54,723 nucleotides of DNA from Halieaceae bacterium UBA5085 (GTDB taxonomy: Bacteria; Pseudomonadota; Gammaproteobacteria; Pseudomonadales; Halieaceae), in contig DIAF01000026.1 in the NCBI GenBank assembly GCA_002414665.1, positions 14,750-69,472 on the forward strand, in the 5' to 3' direction. How positions within the stretch are numbered: position 1 is the first letter of the stretch; each line of letters begins with the position of its first letter. The position numbers were made by a program, and so were the translations under genes. The notes beneath the pieces were generated by a model. It had not been told where the DNA came from. It ran no database searches and saw only the letters and a list, made by a program, of their open reading frames with translations. This document shows, in pieces, positions 43,170 through 49,942 of this stretch.

Positions 43170-44084
43170 TCAGGGGGCGAGCCCGTCCTGATCAGCGCCC
43201 TCACGCACCGGCAGCATCAAGTCTTCCTTGGTCACGCCCAGAATGAGCAGAATGTTGGACGCCATGTAGATCGACGAGTAGGTGCCTACAGTAATGCCGA
43301 CCAGCAGCGCCACCGCAAAACCGAAAATCATGTCGCCGCCGAAGATCGCAAGGGAGATCAACACCAGTACCGTAGTCAGGGACGTAACCAGGGTGCGCCC
43401 CAGTGTCTCCGTGATCGAACGGTTGATGACCTCTGTGGGCGTCAGGCCGCGCAGCTTGCGAAAGTTCTCGCGGATACGGTCGTAGACCACGATGGTGTCG
43501 TTAAGCGAATAGCCGATAACCGCCAGTATTGCCGCCAGCACCGTCAGGTCAAACTCAAGGCCGCTCAATGAGAAAAAGCCGATAGTAATCACGACATCGT
43601 GTACCAGCGCGATCACCGCACTGACCGCAAACTTCAACTGAAAGCGGAAGGCGATATACAGGGTAATCAGCCCCAGCGCCAACAACATCGCCAGTCCTCC
43701 CTGCTCGCGCAGTTCGTCTCCCACCTGTGGGCCGACGAATTCCGTACGACGGAGTTCCACACCGCCGTCGGCCGCATCGCGCAACACGGTCAACACCGCA
43801 TCACCCGCCATTTGCGAGTGCCCCTGGGGCAGCCGGATCAGCACATCCTTGTCAGTACCAAACGCTACGACGATGGCGCCCGGAAAGCCGCCCTGCTCGA
43901 GCGTGCCACGCACCGCCGCGAGGTTGGCGCTTTCGGCGAAATGCACCTCAACCAGCGTGCCACCGGTAAAGTCCAGGCCCCAGGCAAGCTGCCGGCCAAA
44001 AAAGGAAGCCACTGATAACAGCAGCAACACCGCAGAAGCGGCCAGCGCCAATTTGCGCCAGCCCATAAAATCAATCACTTGCAT
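43170..44084 (-). CDS. secF: Protein translocase subunit SecF (304 aa)
   Basis: The first helix and periplasmic start WGLDFTGGTLVEVHF are the SecF signature. The periplasmic P1-like domain (about residues 35-125) is followed by five helices with EQGGLAMLLALGLITLYIAF, IGYSLNDTIVVYDRIREN, TEVINRSITETLGRTL and a final VALLVGITVGTYSSIYMA. Length is normal for a full SecF. It drives late steps of Sec export using the proton gradient together with SecD. SecD, usually just upstream in the same operon, is not present: the upstream frame is an unrelated small membrane protein. The ribosome site is weak. Confidence 0.93.
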   Translation of the reverse strand: MQVIDFMGWRKLALAASAVLLLLSVASFFGRQLAWGLDFTGGTLVEVHFAESANLAAVRGTLEQGGFPGAIVVAFGTDKDVLIRLPQGHSQMAGDAVLTVLRDAADGGVELRRTEFVGPQVGDELREQGGLAMLLALGLITLYIAFRFQLKFAVSAVIALVHDVVITIGFFSLSGLEFDLTVLAAILAVIGYSLNDTIVVYDRIRENFRKLRGLTPTEVINRSITETLGRTLVTSLTTVLVLISLAIFGGDMIFGFAVALLVGITVGTYSSIYMASNILLILGVTKEDLMLPVREGADQDGLAP

Positions 44085-44181
44085 CGAAAGTTACCCGTCA
44101 CAGAAACAGCAAAGATGGCGGCACCAGCCGATACCGGAAGCTCTGGTATCAAGCGCTTGCAGCGCCGCATGGGGCATCGGA

Positions 44182-44556
44182 TCAGACGAGTCCGGGGGGG
44201 CCCTGGGGAATCAGCGGATAGCGGGTAACATGAAGACGTACTGCGGCCTTGGCCAGCGGAACAGCGCGAAGGACGTGATCTGAGACGGAAAAATCGTGCG
44301 TAACCGGCGCCACGGCGGAGACGACGTCGTCAGTGGTGTCGCCCACAGAGCGCTCGCCAAAAAGCGCCGACCCATAGCTCCAAAGCGGCTCCAGCTTGCC
44401 CTCACCGGCCCCGGGAGATTGCCAGACGAGCAAACAGGAGATAATGGCCCCGGACAGAAGCAGAAACGCGCCACGGCGGGCGATGTTAACAATCCAGAGA
44501 GCGGTAGACACGGGAGACACAGTGCACTCAAGGCGCGAATAGCGCACGTTATACAC
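44182..44556 (-). CDS. Hypothetical single-pass membrane protein (about 124 aa)
   Basis: One strong membrane helix (AFLLLSGAIISCLLVW) lies near residues 30-46, followed by a soluble part of about 75 residues with no low complexity (LEPLWSYGSALFGERSVGDT, HVLRAVPLAKAAVRLHVTRY). A GTG about 12 codons into the frame is a possible start. I recognise no family. It lies upstream of secF in the same direction, about 100 nt away, where secD would be expected. Other frames across the same DNA are less protein-like. Moderately likely to be real. Confidence 0.45.
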   Translation of the reverse strand: MYNVRYSRLECTVSPVSTALWIVNIARRGAFLLLSGAIISCLLVWQSPGAGEGKLEPLWSYGSALFGERSVGDTTDDVVSAVAPVTHDFSVSDHVLRAVPLAKAAVRLHVTRYPLIPQGPPGLV

Positions 44557-44682
44557 GGCTCCGGACCGGACCGATAGCGGGAATTTTACCGGTCAATCCG
44601 CTTCGCTGTTTCAAGGCCGCTCCATCCGGGACGGAACTTGCACCTGGAGGATTAGCGTCCGGGGGTGCCTGCGATCCCGTAG

Positions 44683-44712
44683 GCGTAAAGCCCCCAACAC
44701 AGGGCTTTACGC
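44683..44712. repeat. 11-bp perfect inverted repeat
   Basis: GCGTAAAGCCC and GGGCTTTACGC are separated by CCAACACA. No T-tract follows on either strand. It stands about 80 bp from the larger 44792-44838 hairpin. Confidence 0.8.
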
Positions 44713-44791
44713 GCAACGGCGAGAAAAAACCACCTGGCGTCCTGCTGGTCAACAACAACCACCTTGGCACCAGCCCAACCCGATGGTCTCC

Positions 44792-44838
44792 CCGTTAGCA
44801 CGCTTGGTCTATAAAACCCAGACCAAGCGTGCTAACGG
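44792..44838. terminator. 19-bp perfect hairpin downstream of the PEP-CTERM gene
   Basis: CCGTTAGCACGCTTGGTCT and its exact complement AGACCAAGCGTGCTAACGG flank a 9-nt loop ATAAAACCC. It begins 16 nt after the PEP-CTERM stop on that gene's transcript, so it probably ends or protects that mRNA. The lack of a U-tract and the unusual length leave other roles open, such as a mobile-element end or protein-binding dyad. Confidence 0.6.
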
Positions 44839-44853
44839 ATACGAGCTCTATCT

Positions 44854-45456
44854 TCATGCTTTCTTGCGCCTTGACCAGCCGAGGCCCACAAGGCCCAAGC
44901 CAAACAGAGCCAGCGTTGCGGGAGCAGGAACGGCCTCCGCCGCACGATCGAACACAATTTCTGAATAATCAACAGCCCAGGAATCACCTGAAGATATTCC
45001 GGCTATACTCACAATTGCCGTGCCATCTGCCAGCAATGACGGGTTAAAGGCGAAACTGAAGGTTTCAACTAATATATGACCGAAACCATCATTTGGCATG
45101 GAACCGACTTCAGTGCCATCCACCAGCACAGAATACGGACCGGCTATATCGGCAATGCCCGCCGTCCTGATGTTAAGCAGAGCACTTGAATATGAACCAG
45201 AAGCGAACAAATGCGTCCAAGAAGGGGCGCCTCCGTTTAATACCACATCGGTAAAAGCAGGATCGGCTGCAGTGGCAGTCACAGCCCCCCATCCACCTGG
45301 AAGCCAGGTTGATCCATCTTCAATACAAGCACCTCCGGTGCCAAAGCAGTCTTTATCTCCGACAAGACTGGTCATGGGAAGTGCCAGGCCACTGCTGGAA
45401 AAAACAGTAAGAAAACCTGCAATGGGCAACCACTTCCAGATGATATTTTTTTTCAT
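44854..45456 (-). CDS. PEP-CTERM sorting domain protein (200 aa)
   Basis: A signal peptide (WKWLPIAGFLTVFSSSGLALP) starts the protein. The last 25 residues are the PEP-CTERM tail: a VPAP variant of the VPEP motif, a hydrophobic helix ALFGLGLVGLGW, and the basic end SRRKKA. Exosortase/EpsH systems cut such tails during export to the surface or biofilm matrix. The 150-residue middle (CFGTGGACIEDGSTWLPGGW, SYSSALLNIRTAGIADIAGP, DSWAVDYSEIVFDRA) is a Gly/Ser/Ala-rich beta-type domain of unknown role. GGGGGAAGGA is a very strong ribosome site. Base composition is clearly less GC-rich than the neighbours, which hints at transfer. No exosortase gene is in the window. Confidence 0.88.
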   Translation of the reverse strand: MKKNIIWKWLPIAGFLTVFSSSGLALPMTSLVGDKDCFGTGGACIEDGSTWLPGGWGAVTATAADPAFTDVVLNGGAPSWTHLFASGSYSSALLNIRTAGIADIAGPYSVLVDGTEVGSMPNDGFGHILVETFSFAFNPSLLADGTAIVSIAGISSGDSWAVDYSEIVFDRAAEAVPAPATLALFGLGLVGLGWSRRKKA

Positions 45457-45849
45457 AGTTCCTTCCCCCTTGCTTAACGGCGTTTAAAATTAGTCGCCGG
45501 ACAGCTATCAACTCTTGATTTGGTGTAGGTTAGCTCCGCGCTGGCTGAACTCAGCACAACGAGGACGCGCAACCTGTCACCACCAGTGATCAAAAAAGCA
45601 ATAACCAAGCCAATGAGATTTTTATAGCGTAAATACAATTGGTTACGATATTTTTGAGAAGGGCGTAAAACTGGAGTGTAAAATGCATTGACACTTGACA
45701 GCCTGCGACAGCTTTCCATCTCGCCTTAGTAGTTTGCCTCGTGAGTGGGTAGAGACGCCGAATCCTTTCAAAAATTCTGGCAACTCTGCCTCCTCGAGTA
45801 CATCCCCAGTGAACAGCCTAAAGAGAAACCGCAGCTTGTCGTCAAGCCA
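45457..45849. other. AT-richer intergenic stretch, no recognisable gene
   Basis: About 390 bp upstream of the PEP-CTERM gene and downstream of the GAF regulator gene. A frame at 45474-45719 (minus) encodes 81 residues with one hydrophobic stretch, but it has no ribosome site or family resemblance and I do not call it. The region must hold the PEP-CTERM promoter, which I could not place. Confidence 0.5.
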
Positions 45850-47010
45850 TCAGGCGTCATGGGCCCGTTCCAGTAGTTCTGCCAAGCGTTCGCGCACCAG
45901 CGTCGAACGACACCCCCCGGGATGCTGCAGAAGCGGCTGAGATTCACCCAAGCTGGCGAGTTTGTCACTCATCAGAGCGTCAATACAGTAACGCCATTCG
46001 CTGATCTCCGGCGAGTTGGAGGCGGGTAGCAGGGCGTCGCGGTAGCGTTCCAGTGCGGCCTCAAGACGCCGCTCGCTGAGTGCTTGCCACAACTCCAGAA
46101 AATCCGCGGTAACGGTTGTCACCAACCGATACGGGCGCGAAGCAATACACCCTCCCAGACGACTACGCAGGGTGGATACCTCCGACCTGAGCGTGGCACG
46201 GGTCACCTGCTGGTCGCCATATAACGCGGAATGCAACGCATCCAGCGACAGCCCCTCGGGATGCAGTGCCAACAAGCAGAGTATTTCGCAGTGTCGCAGG
46301 GACAGTGCGATCTGTTTCCCCTGCCAGATCACCCTGGGCTGACCCAGGAAGTCGATACTCAGTCCGTGGCTGGAATCGACATCTGGCAGACGTTTGGCGA
46401 TGGCCTGAGCCATACCGGCGATCGCAGAACGCCCCAGCGGAGTGTAGCGATCCCAGGAAGACGAGAGGTCCAACACTCCCACCAGCCGGGCAGTGCTGGG
46501 ATGAACAATGGGTGCAGCGTAGCAGACCCAGTCATGCAGGGAGCTGCGGTAATGTTCGGCAGAGAAAACGGTGACGGGCTTGCGGCTGGATAGGCACAGT
46601 CCGACCGCGTTGGTGCCTGCACTACTTTCACGCCAGTCGCCCCCGGCAACGAAGTTTACCTCTTCAGCCAGTTCGCGCATGTGGTAACTGGCGTGGGTCC
46701 ACACAAGACGGCCAGCAGGATCGGATATAGCCGCCACACATTCGCTGTCGCGTGCAAGCTCCTTCAACTGGGAGATTTCCTGAAATGCGCACTGCCTCAC
46801 CACACTATTTTGCCAGTAGTCTCCAGCTTCGCCAGGATCTCGCAATGGGGCGGAGCGACCCTGGGGAGCGAGTTGGCACAGACTACGCTGCCAGGATGTC
46901 TCAATGTCCTGCACTACAGCTGCCGGGCTACCAGATTTTGCAATGTAGTGATTCCAGGCCGCCTCGACTTGTTCGCGGCGCTTCACCAGCTCTTCGAAGG
47001 CAGAATTCAT
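45850..47010 (-). CDS. GAF-domain transcriptional regulator with C-terminal winged helix (386 aa)
   Basis: The N-terminal half matches the sensor part of AcoR-type activators: TSWQRSLCQLAPQGRSAPLR, ISQLKELARDSECVAAISDP, GGDWRESSAGTNAVGLCL and SLHDWVCYAAPIVHPST. The AAA+ domain of AcoR is absent. Instead a winged-helix domain resembling OmpR/SARP types (LSLRHCEILCLLALHPEGLS, RATLRSEVSTLRSRLGG) is near residues 235-310, followed by a helical tail. The ATG at 47010 has a GGAGG site 5 nt upstream. It is divergent from an aldehyde dehydrogenase, so it likely senses a related metabolite and controls that gene (inference). Confidence 0.85.
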   Translation of the reverse strand: MNSAFEELVKRREQVEAAWNHYIAKSGSPAAVVQDIETSWQRSLCQLAPQGRSAPLRDPGEAGDYWQNSVVRQCAFQEISQLKELARDSECVAAISDPAGRLVWTHASYHMRELAEEVNFVAGGDWRESSAGTNAVGLCLSSRKPVTVFSAEHYRSSLHDWVCYAAPIVHPSTARLVGVLDLSSSWDRYTPLGRSAIAGMAQAIAKRLPDVDSSHGLSIDFLGQPRVIWQGKQIALSLRHCEILCLLALHPEGLSLDALHSALYGDQQVTRATLRSEVSTLRSRLGGCIASRPYRLVTTVTADFLELWQALSERRLEAALERYRDALLPASNSPEISEWRYCIDALMSDKLASLGESQPLLQHPGGCRSTLVRERLAELLERAHDA

Positions 47011-47033
47011 AATCACCTCCAGTTCCGTTTCAT

Positions 47034-47043
47034 TAAACGTTTA
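47034..47043. promoter_or_regulatory. Palindrome in the regulator / aldehyde dehydrogenase intergenic region
   Basis: TAAACGTTTA is a perfect 10-bp palindrome, 24 nt upstream of the regulator start codon and 70 nt before the dehydrogenase. It could be an operator for the divergent pair. Confidence 0.35.
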
Positions 47044-47061
47044 GCCAACCTTTTTGGAAGT

Positions 47062-47078
47062 ATAATCGGGTCGATTAT
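47062..47078. promoter_or_regulatory. Inverted repeat over the aldehyde dehydrogenase -10 region
   Basis: ATAATC-GGGTC-GATTAT is a 6-bp inverted repeat overlapping a TATAAT hexamer at 47061-47066, about 48 nt upstream of the dehydrogenase ATG. Its position suits an operator controlling that promoter. Confidence 0.4.
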
Positions 47079-47113
47079 CACTCACACAATCCAATAAGCA
47101 TACGGAGCCGATA

Positions 47114-48634
47114 ATGATCTACAGCAACCCCAATAGCGGCGACGCCGTTGTCAATTTCAAACCGCGTTATGAGAACTTCATCGGAGGCCAGTGGGTCGCC
47201 CCTACCGAGGGCCGCTACTTCGAGAATATTTCCCCGGTGAACGGTCAAGTGTTCTGCGAAGTGCCTCGCTCGACGGGCGCCGATATCGACAAGGCGCTGG
47301 ACGCCGCCCATGCTGCGGCCCCGGCCTGGGGCAAAACCCCGGTAGCGGAACGCTCACGCCTGCTGCTGCAGGTGGCCGACCGCATCGAGGCCAATCTGGA
47401 AATGCTCGCTGTGGCGGAGAGCTGGGATAACGGCAAGGCGGTGCGGGAAACCCTGGCGGCGGATATCCCGCTGGCCGCCGATCACTTCCGCTACTTCGCC
47501 GGCTGCGTCCGGGCTCAGGAGGGCAGCATCGGCGAGATCGATGAACACACCGTGGCCTACCACTTCCACGAACCCCTCGGCGTGGTAGGACAGATCATCC
47601 CGTGGAATTTCCCCATCCTCATGGCGGCCTGGAAACTGGCGCCCGCCTTGGCGGCGGGCAACTGTGTCGTACTGAAGCCGGCAGAGCAGACCCCGGCCAG
47701 CATCCTGCTGGTGATGGAGTTGATCGGCGACCTGCTGCCGCCCGGGGTGATCAACGTGGTCAACGGTTACGGTGAGGAGGCCGGTCAGGCCCTGGCGAGC
47801 AGTTCGCGCATCGCCAAAATCGCCTTTACCGGCTCGACCCCTGTAGGCTCCCATATCCTCAAGTGCGCGGCGGAAAACATCATTCCCTCGACCGTTGAGT
47901 TGGGGGGGAAGTCCCCGAACATCTATTTCGCCGATGTCCTCAGCCAGGAAGATGCCTTCGTCAGCAAAGCGGTAGAGGGTGCGGTACTGGCTTTCTTCAA
48001 CCAGGGCGAGGTCTGTACCTGCCCATCCCGGTTGCTGATCCAGGAGAGCATTTACAATGACTTCATTGGTCTGGTGATCGAACGGGCCGGGCAGATCAAG
48101 CGGGGTAACCCGCTGGACACCGACACCATGGTCGGCGCCCAGGCGTCCCAGGAGCAGTTCGAAAAAATCATCAACTACATCGAGATCGGCAAGCAGGAAG
48201 GCGCCAGCGTGCTCATGGGCGGTGAAGTTGAGAAAGTCTCGGGCAGCTTCGAAGGGGGCTATTACATCCAGCCCACCCTGCTCAAAGGCATGAATCGCAT
48301 GCGCGTGTTCCAGGAGGAGATCTTCGGCCCCGTGGTGTCCACCGCGACCTTCAAGGACGAAGCCGAGGCGCTGAGCATTGCCAACGACACCGAATTCGGC
48401 CTCGGCGCGGGCGTGTGGACCCGGGATTTGAATCTCTCTTTCCGCATGGGTCGCGGCATCCAGGCGGGACGAGTGTGGACCAATTGTTACCACCAGTATC
48501 CGGCGCACGCCGCCTTTGGTGGTTACAAGAAGTCCGGTGTCGGCCGTGAAACCCACAAGGTGGCACTTGAGCACTATCAGCAGACCAAGAACCTGCTGGT
48601 AAGTTACGACGTCAATCCGCTGGGGTTCTTCTAG
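47114..48634 (+). CDS. NAD-dependent aldehyde dehydrogenase, AldB/ExaC/AcoD type (506 aa)
   Basis: The full ALDH fold is present: PWNFPILMAAWKLAPALAAG, LKPAEQTP, the Glu region VELGGKSPNIYF and nucleophile Cys301 in FFNQGEVCTCPSR. The EVCTCPSR form and C-terminal AFGGYKKSGVGRETHKVALE are typical of acetaldehyde dehydrogenases AldB, ExaC and AcoD. It oxidises short aldehydes to acids. GGAG lies 6 nt before the ATG. The divergent GAF regulator resembles AcoR, the usual partner of AcoD-like enzymes. Acetaldehyde is the probable substrate, from ethanol or acetoin metabolism. Confidence 0.94.
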   Translation: MIYSNPNSGDAVVNFKPRYENFIGGQWVAPTEGRYFENISPVNGQVFCEVPRSTGADIDKALDAAHAAAPAWGKTPVAERSRLLLQVADRIEANLEMLAVAESWDNGKAVRETLAADIPLAADHFRYFAGCVRAQEGSIGEIDEHTVAYHFHEPLGVVGQIIPWNFPILMAAWKLAPALAAGNCVVLKPAEQTPASILLVMELIGDLLPPGVINVVNGYGEEAGQALASSSRIAKIAFTGSTPVGSHILKCAAENIIPSTVELGGKSPNIYFADVLSQEDAFVSKAVEGAVLAFFNQGEVCTCPSRLLIQESIYNDFIGLVIERAGQIKRGNPLDTDTMVGAQASQEQFEKIINYIEIGKQEGASVLMGGEVEKVSGSFEGGYYIQPTLLKGMNRMRVFQEEIFGPVVSTATFKDEAEALSIANDTEFGLGAGVWTRDLNLSFRMGRGIQAGRVWTNCYHQYPAHAAFGGYKKSGVGRETHKVALEHYQQTKNLLVSYDVNPLGFF

Positions 48635-48644
48635 GACTTTCAGT

Positions 48645-48680
48645 CCCGAGAGTTAGTGGGCGCGCCCGCCGACTCTCGGG
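48645..48680 (+). terminator. Hairpin after the aldehyde dehydrogenase gene
   Basis: CCCGAGAGT (48645-48653) pairs perfectly with ACTCTCGGG (48672-48680); a GGGCGCGCCC palindrome lies in the loop. It starts 10 nt after the stop codon. The following bases ATTATC are not a T-tract, so efficiency is uncertain. Confidence 0.6.
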
Positions 48681-48798
48681 ATTATCAACTGGTCTCTCGA
48701 TCCTTCCTGTAAGCAAAGGTCTCATCCGGGGTAATTCCTCGAAGGTTCCACAAGAAGCCACAATAGAACCGCTTCAGTCATCAATACGTAACGCCCTT

Positions 48799-49110
48799 TT
48801 GAGGGAGAATTCCAATCCCGACAGCCGACGCCGGGCGACCATGCGTAAACGTCCAGTAAGCCCACTTCACCGGCTGGCAAAAACCCTCACATCCTGGCTC
48901 GAGCCGATCGTGACGATGTGGCGTTTTCGCAAGAGCAACGGGCCCACCGAGGGCTTCCATAACAAGATGGAAATGATCTCGAGGCGAACGTATGGATTCA
49001 GGAACTTTGAGAACTACAGACCAAGGGTGCTGACCCATTGTGGATGGGCGTGCGGCGTTCCGCTGGCACTATCAAAAGGGTTTAGCGAATGTCGGTGCAT
49101 CCCCCGTTAA
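48799..49110 (+). pseudogene. ISL3-family transposase remnant (C-terminal end only)
   Basis: The 48865-49047 stretch encodes LAKTLTSWLEPIVTMW, then RKSNGPTEGFHNKMEMISRR and TYGFRNFENYRPRVLTHCGW. This is the conserved C-terminus of ISL3-family transposases, where the NG-TEGFH-KM region carries the last catalytic Glu. Only about 60-80 residues of a 400-residue protein remain; no upstream transposase sequence, inverted repeats or target duplication are evident. It lies just downstream of the 3' end of tRNA-Pro. The remnant indicates past mobile-element activity at this site and is not functional. Confidence 0.75.
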
Positions 49111-49160
49111 GTGGGTAGAGCCGCTTTACGGACGTTTGCGGATGGTGCTGGATGGGAAAT

Positions 49161-49237
49161 TGGTCGGGACGGCAGGATTTGAACCTGCGACCACCACACC
49201 CCCAGTGTGGTGCGCTACCAGGCTGCGCTACGCCCCG
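49161..49237 (-). tRNA. tRNA-Pro (GGG), 77 nt with encoded CCA
   Basis: The minus strand folds as a full cloverleaf. Acceptor CGGGGCG pairs with CGTCCCG (one G-U pair), followed by A and CCA at the 3' end. The D arm is GCGC-AGCCTGGTA-GCGC, the anticodon stem CCACA/TGTGG with loop CTGGGGG and anticodon GGG, and the T arm has GTTCAAATC. It is the proline tRNA that follows ihfA-merR in many gammaproteobacteria. Confidence 0.97.
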
Positions 49238-49291
49238 AGAAGTCGCGAATGCGAGGCCGGCATTATACTGAATGGGCCCCTGATGACAAGC

Positions 49292-49654
49292 CTATTTGCC
49301 CGGCGCGAGCACCTTCAGCACATCTTCCAGCTCTTCAATGGTCTCCTTGATGACCGCCTGTATATCCAGCTGCAGCGCGTCGGGCTCTTCGGTGGTCATG
49401 CGTTGCCGCGCGCCGCCGATGGTATAACCCTGGTCGTACAGCAGGCTGCGGATCTGACGGATGGTCAGCACATCCTCGCGCTGGTAGTAGCGGCGGTTGC
49501 CGCGGCGCTTGACCGGTTTCAGCTGGGGAAATTCCTGTTCCCAGTAACGCAGCACATGCGGTTTGACCGCACAGAGTTCACTGACTTCACCAATGGTGAA
49601 GTAGCGCTTGCCGGGGATTGCCGGCAGTTCGTTATTGTGACTCGGTTCCAGCAT
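49292..49654 (-). CDS. MerR-family transcriptional regulator (120 aa)
   Basis: The MerR winged-helix start is KRYFTIGEVSELCAVKPHVL, followed by RYWEQEFPQLKPVKRRGNRR, YYQREDVLTIRQIRSLLYDQ and GYTIGGARQRM; a helical C-terminus of about 35 residues carries no metal-binding cysteines. This protein is the conserved MerR-like neighbour of ihfA in gammaproteobacteria, with unknown target. Its start overlaps the ihfA 3' end by 23 bp, so the two are cotranscribed and probably translationally coupled. Confidence 0.93.
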   Translation of the reverse strand: MLEPSHNNELPAIPGKRYFTIGEVSELCAVKPHVLRYWEQEFPQLKPVKRRGNRRYYQREDVLTIRQIRSLLYDQGYTIGGARQRMTTEEPDALQLDIQAVIKETIEELEDVLKVLAPGK

Positions 49655-49937
49655 ACTCTTCTACTCGCGCCTTCAACTTTTGCCCAGGACGGAACGTAAC
49701 AACCCGCCGTGCCGATATCGGGATTTCCTCCCCGGTCTTCGGGTTGCGACCAGGGCGCTGACTCTTGTCGCGCAGGTCGAAATTGCCGAAGCCGGAAAGC
49801 TTCACTTGCTCGTTTCCCTCCAGACTGGCGCGGATTTCCTCGAAAAACAGCTCAACAATCTCCTTGGCCTCTCGTTTGTTGAGCCCCAGCTCTTCAAACA
49901 GGCGTTCAGCCATTTCGGATTTAGTGAGAGCGGTCAT
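49632..49937 (-). CDS. ihfA: Integration host factor subunit alpha (101 aa)
   Basis: The HU/IHF fold is complete: LTKSEMAERLFEELGLNKRE, AKEIVELFFEEIRASLEG, EQVKLSGFGNFDLRDKSQRP, then the arm GRNPKTGEEIPISARRVVTF and RPGQKLKARVE. The Pro in the GRNPKTG arm intercalates into bent DNA. Length fits IHF-alpha. It follows pheT directly (5 nt), the same order as in E. coli and Pseudomonas. IHF with IhfB bends DNA in recombination and sigma-54 and other promoters. Confidence 0.97.
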   Translation of the reverse strand: MTALTKSEMAERLFEELGLNKREAKEIVELFFEEIRASLEGNEQVKLSGFGNFDLRDKSQRPGRNPKTGEEIPISARRVVTFRPGQKLKARVEEYAGTESQ

Positions 49938-49942
49938 CGTTG

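Larger units (their letters stand above)
44557..44853. other. Intergenic region with two strong hairpins
   Basis: About 300 bp between the small membrane protein gene and the 3' end of the PEP-CTERM gene. It holds an 11-bp perfect stem at 44683-44712 and a 19-bp perfect stem at 44792-44838. I see no convincing gene; the open frames here are short and low in similarity to anything. Confidence 0.6.

Noticed and set aside
44549..44770. 73-codon minus-strand frame
   Set aside because: It crosses the 11-bp hairpin, is Pro/Gly-rich without structure, and overlaps the start of the small membrane protein gene.
44683..44838. Integron attC sites
   Set aside because: The inverted repeats are perfect and lack the RYYYAAC/GTTRRRY core sites and the extrahelical bases of attC.
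45474..45719. 81-codon minus-strand frame upstream of the PEP-CTERM gene
   Set aside because: No ribosome site, family resemblance or consistent codon use; more likely non-coding AT-richer DNA.
47354..48574. 406-codon minus-strand open frame
   Set aside because: It is antisense to the aldehyde dehydrogenase gene, which has all catalytic motifs.
49040..49699. 219-codon open frame on the plus strand containing a GFEPATTTPPVWCATRLRYAP-like peptide
   Set aside because: That peptide is the reverse-strand translation of tRNA-Pro; the rest is antisense to merR. It is a well-known false protein.
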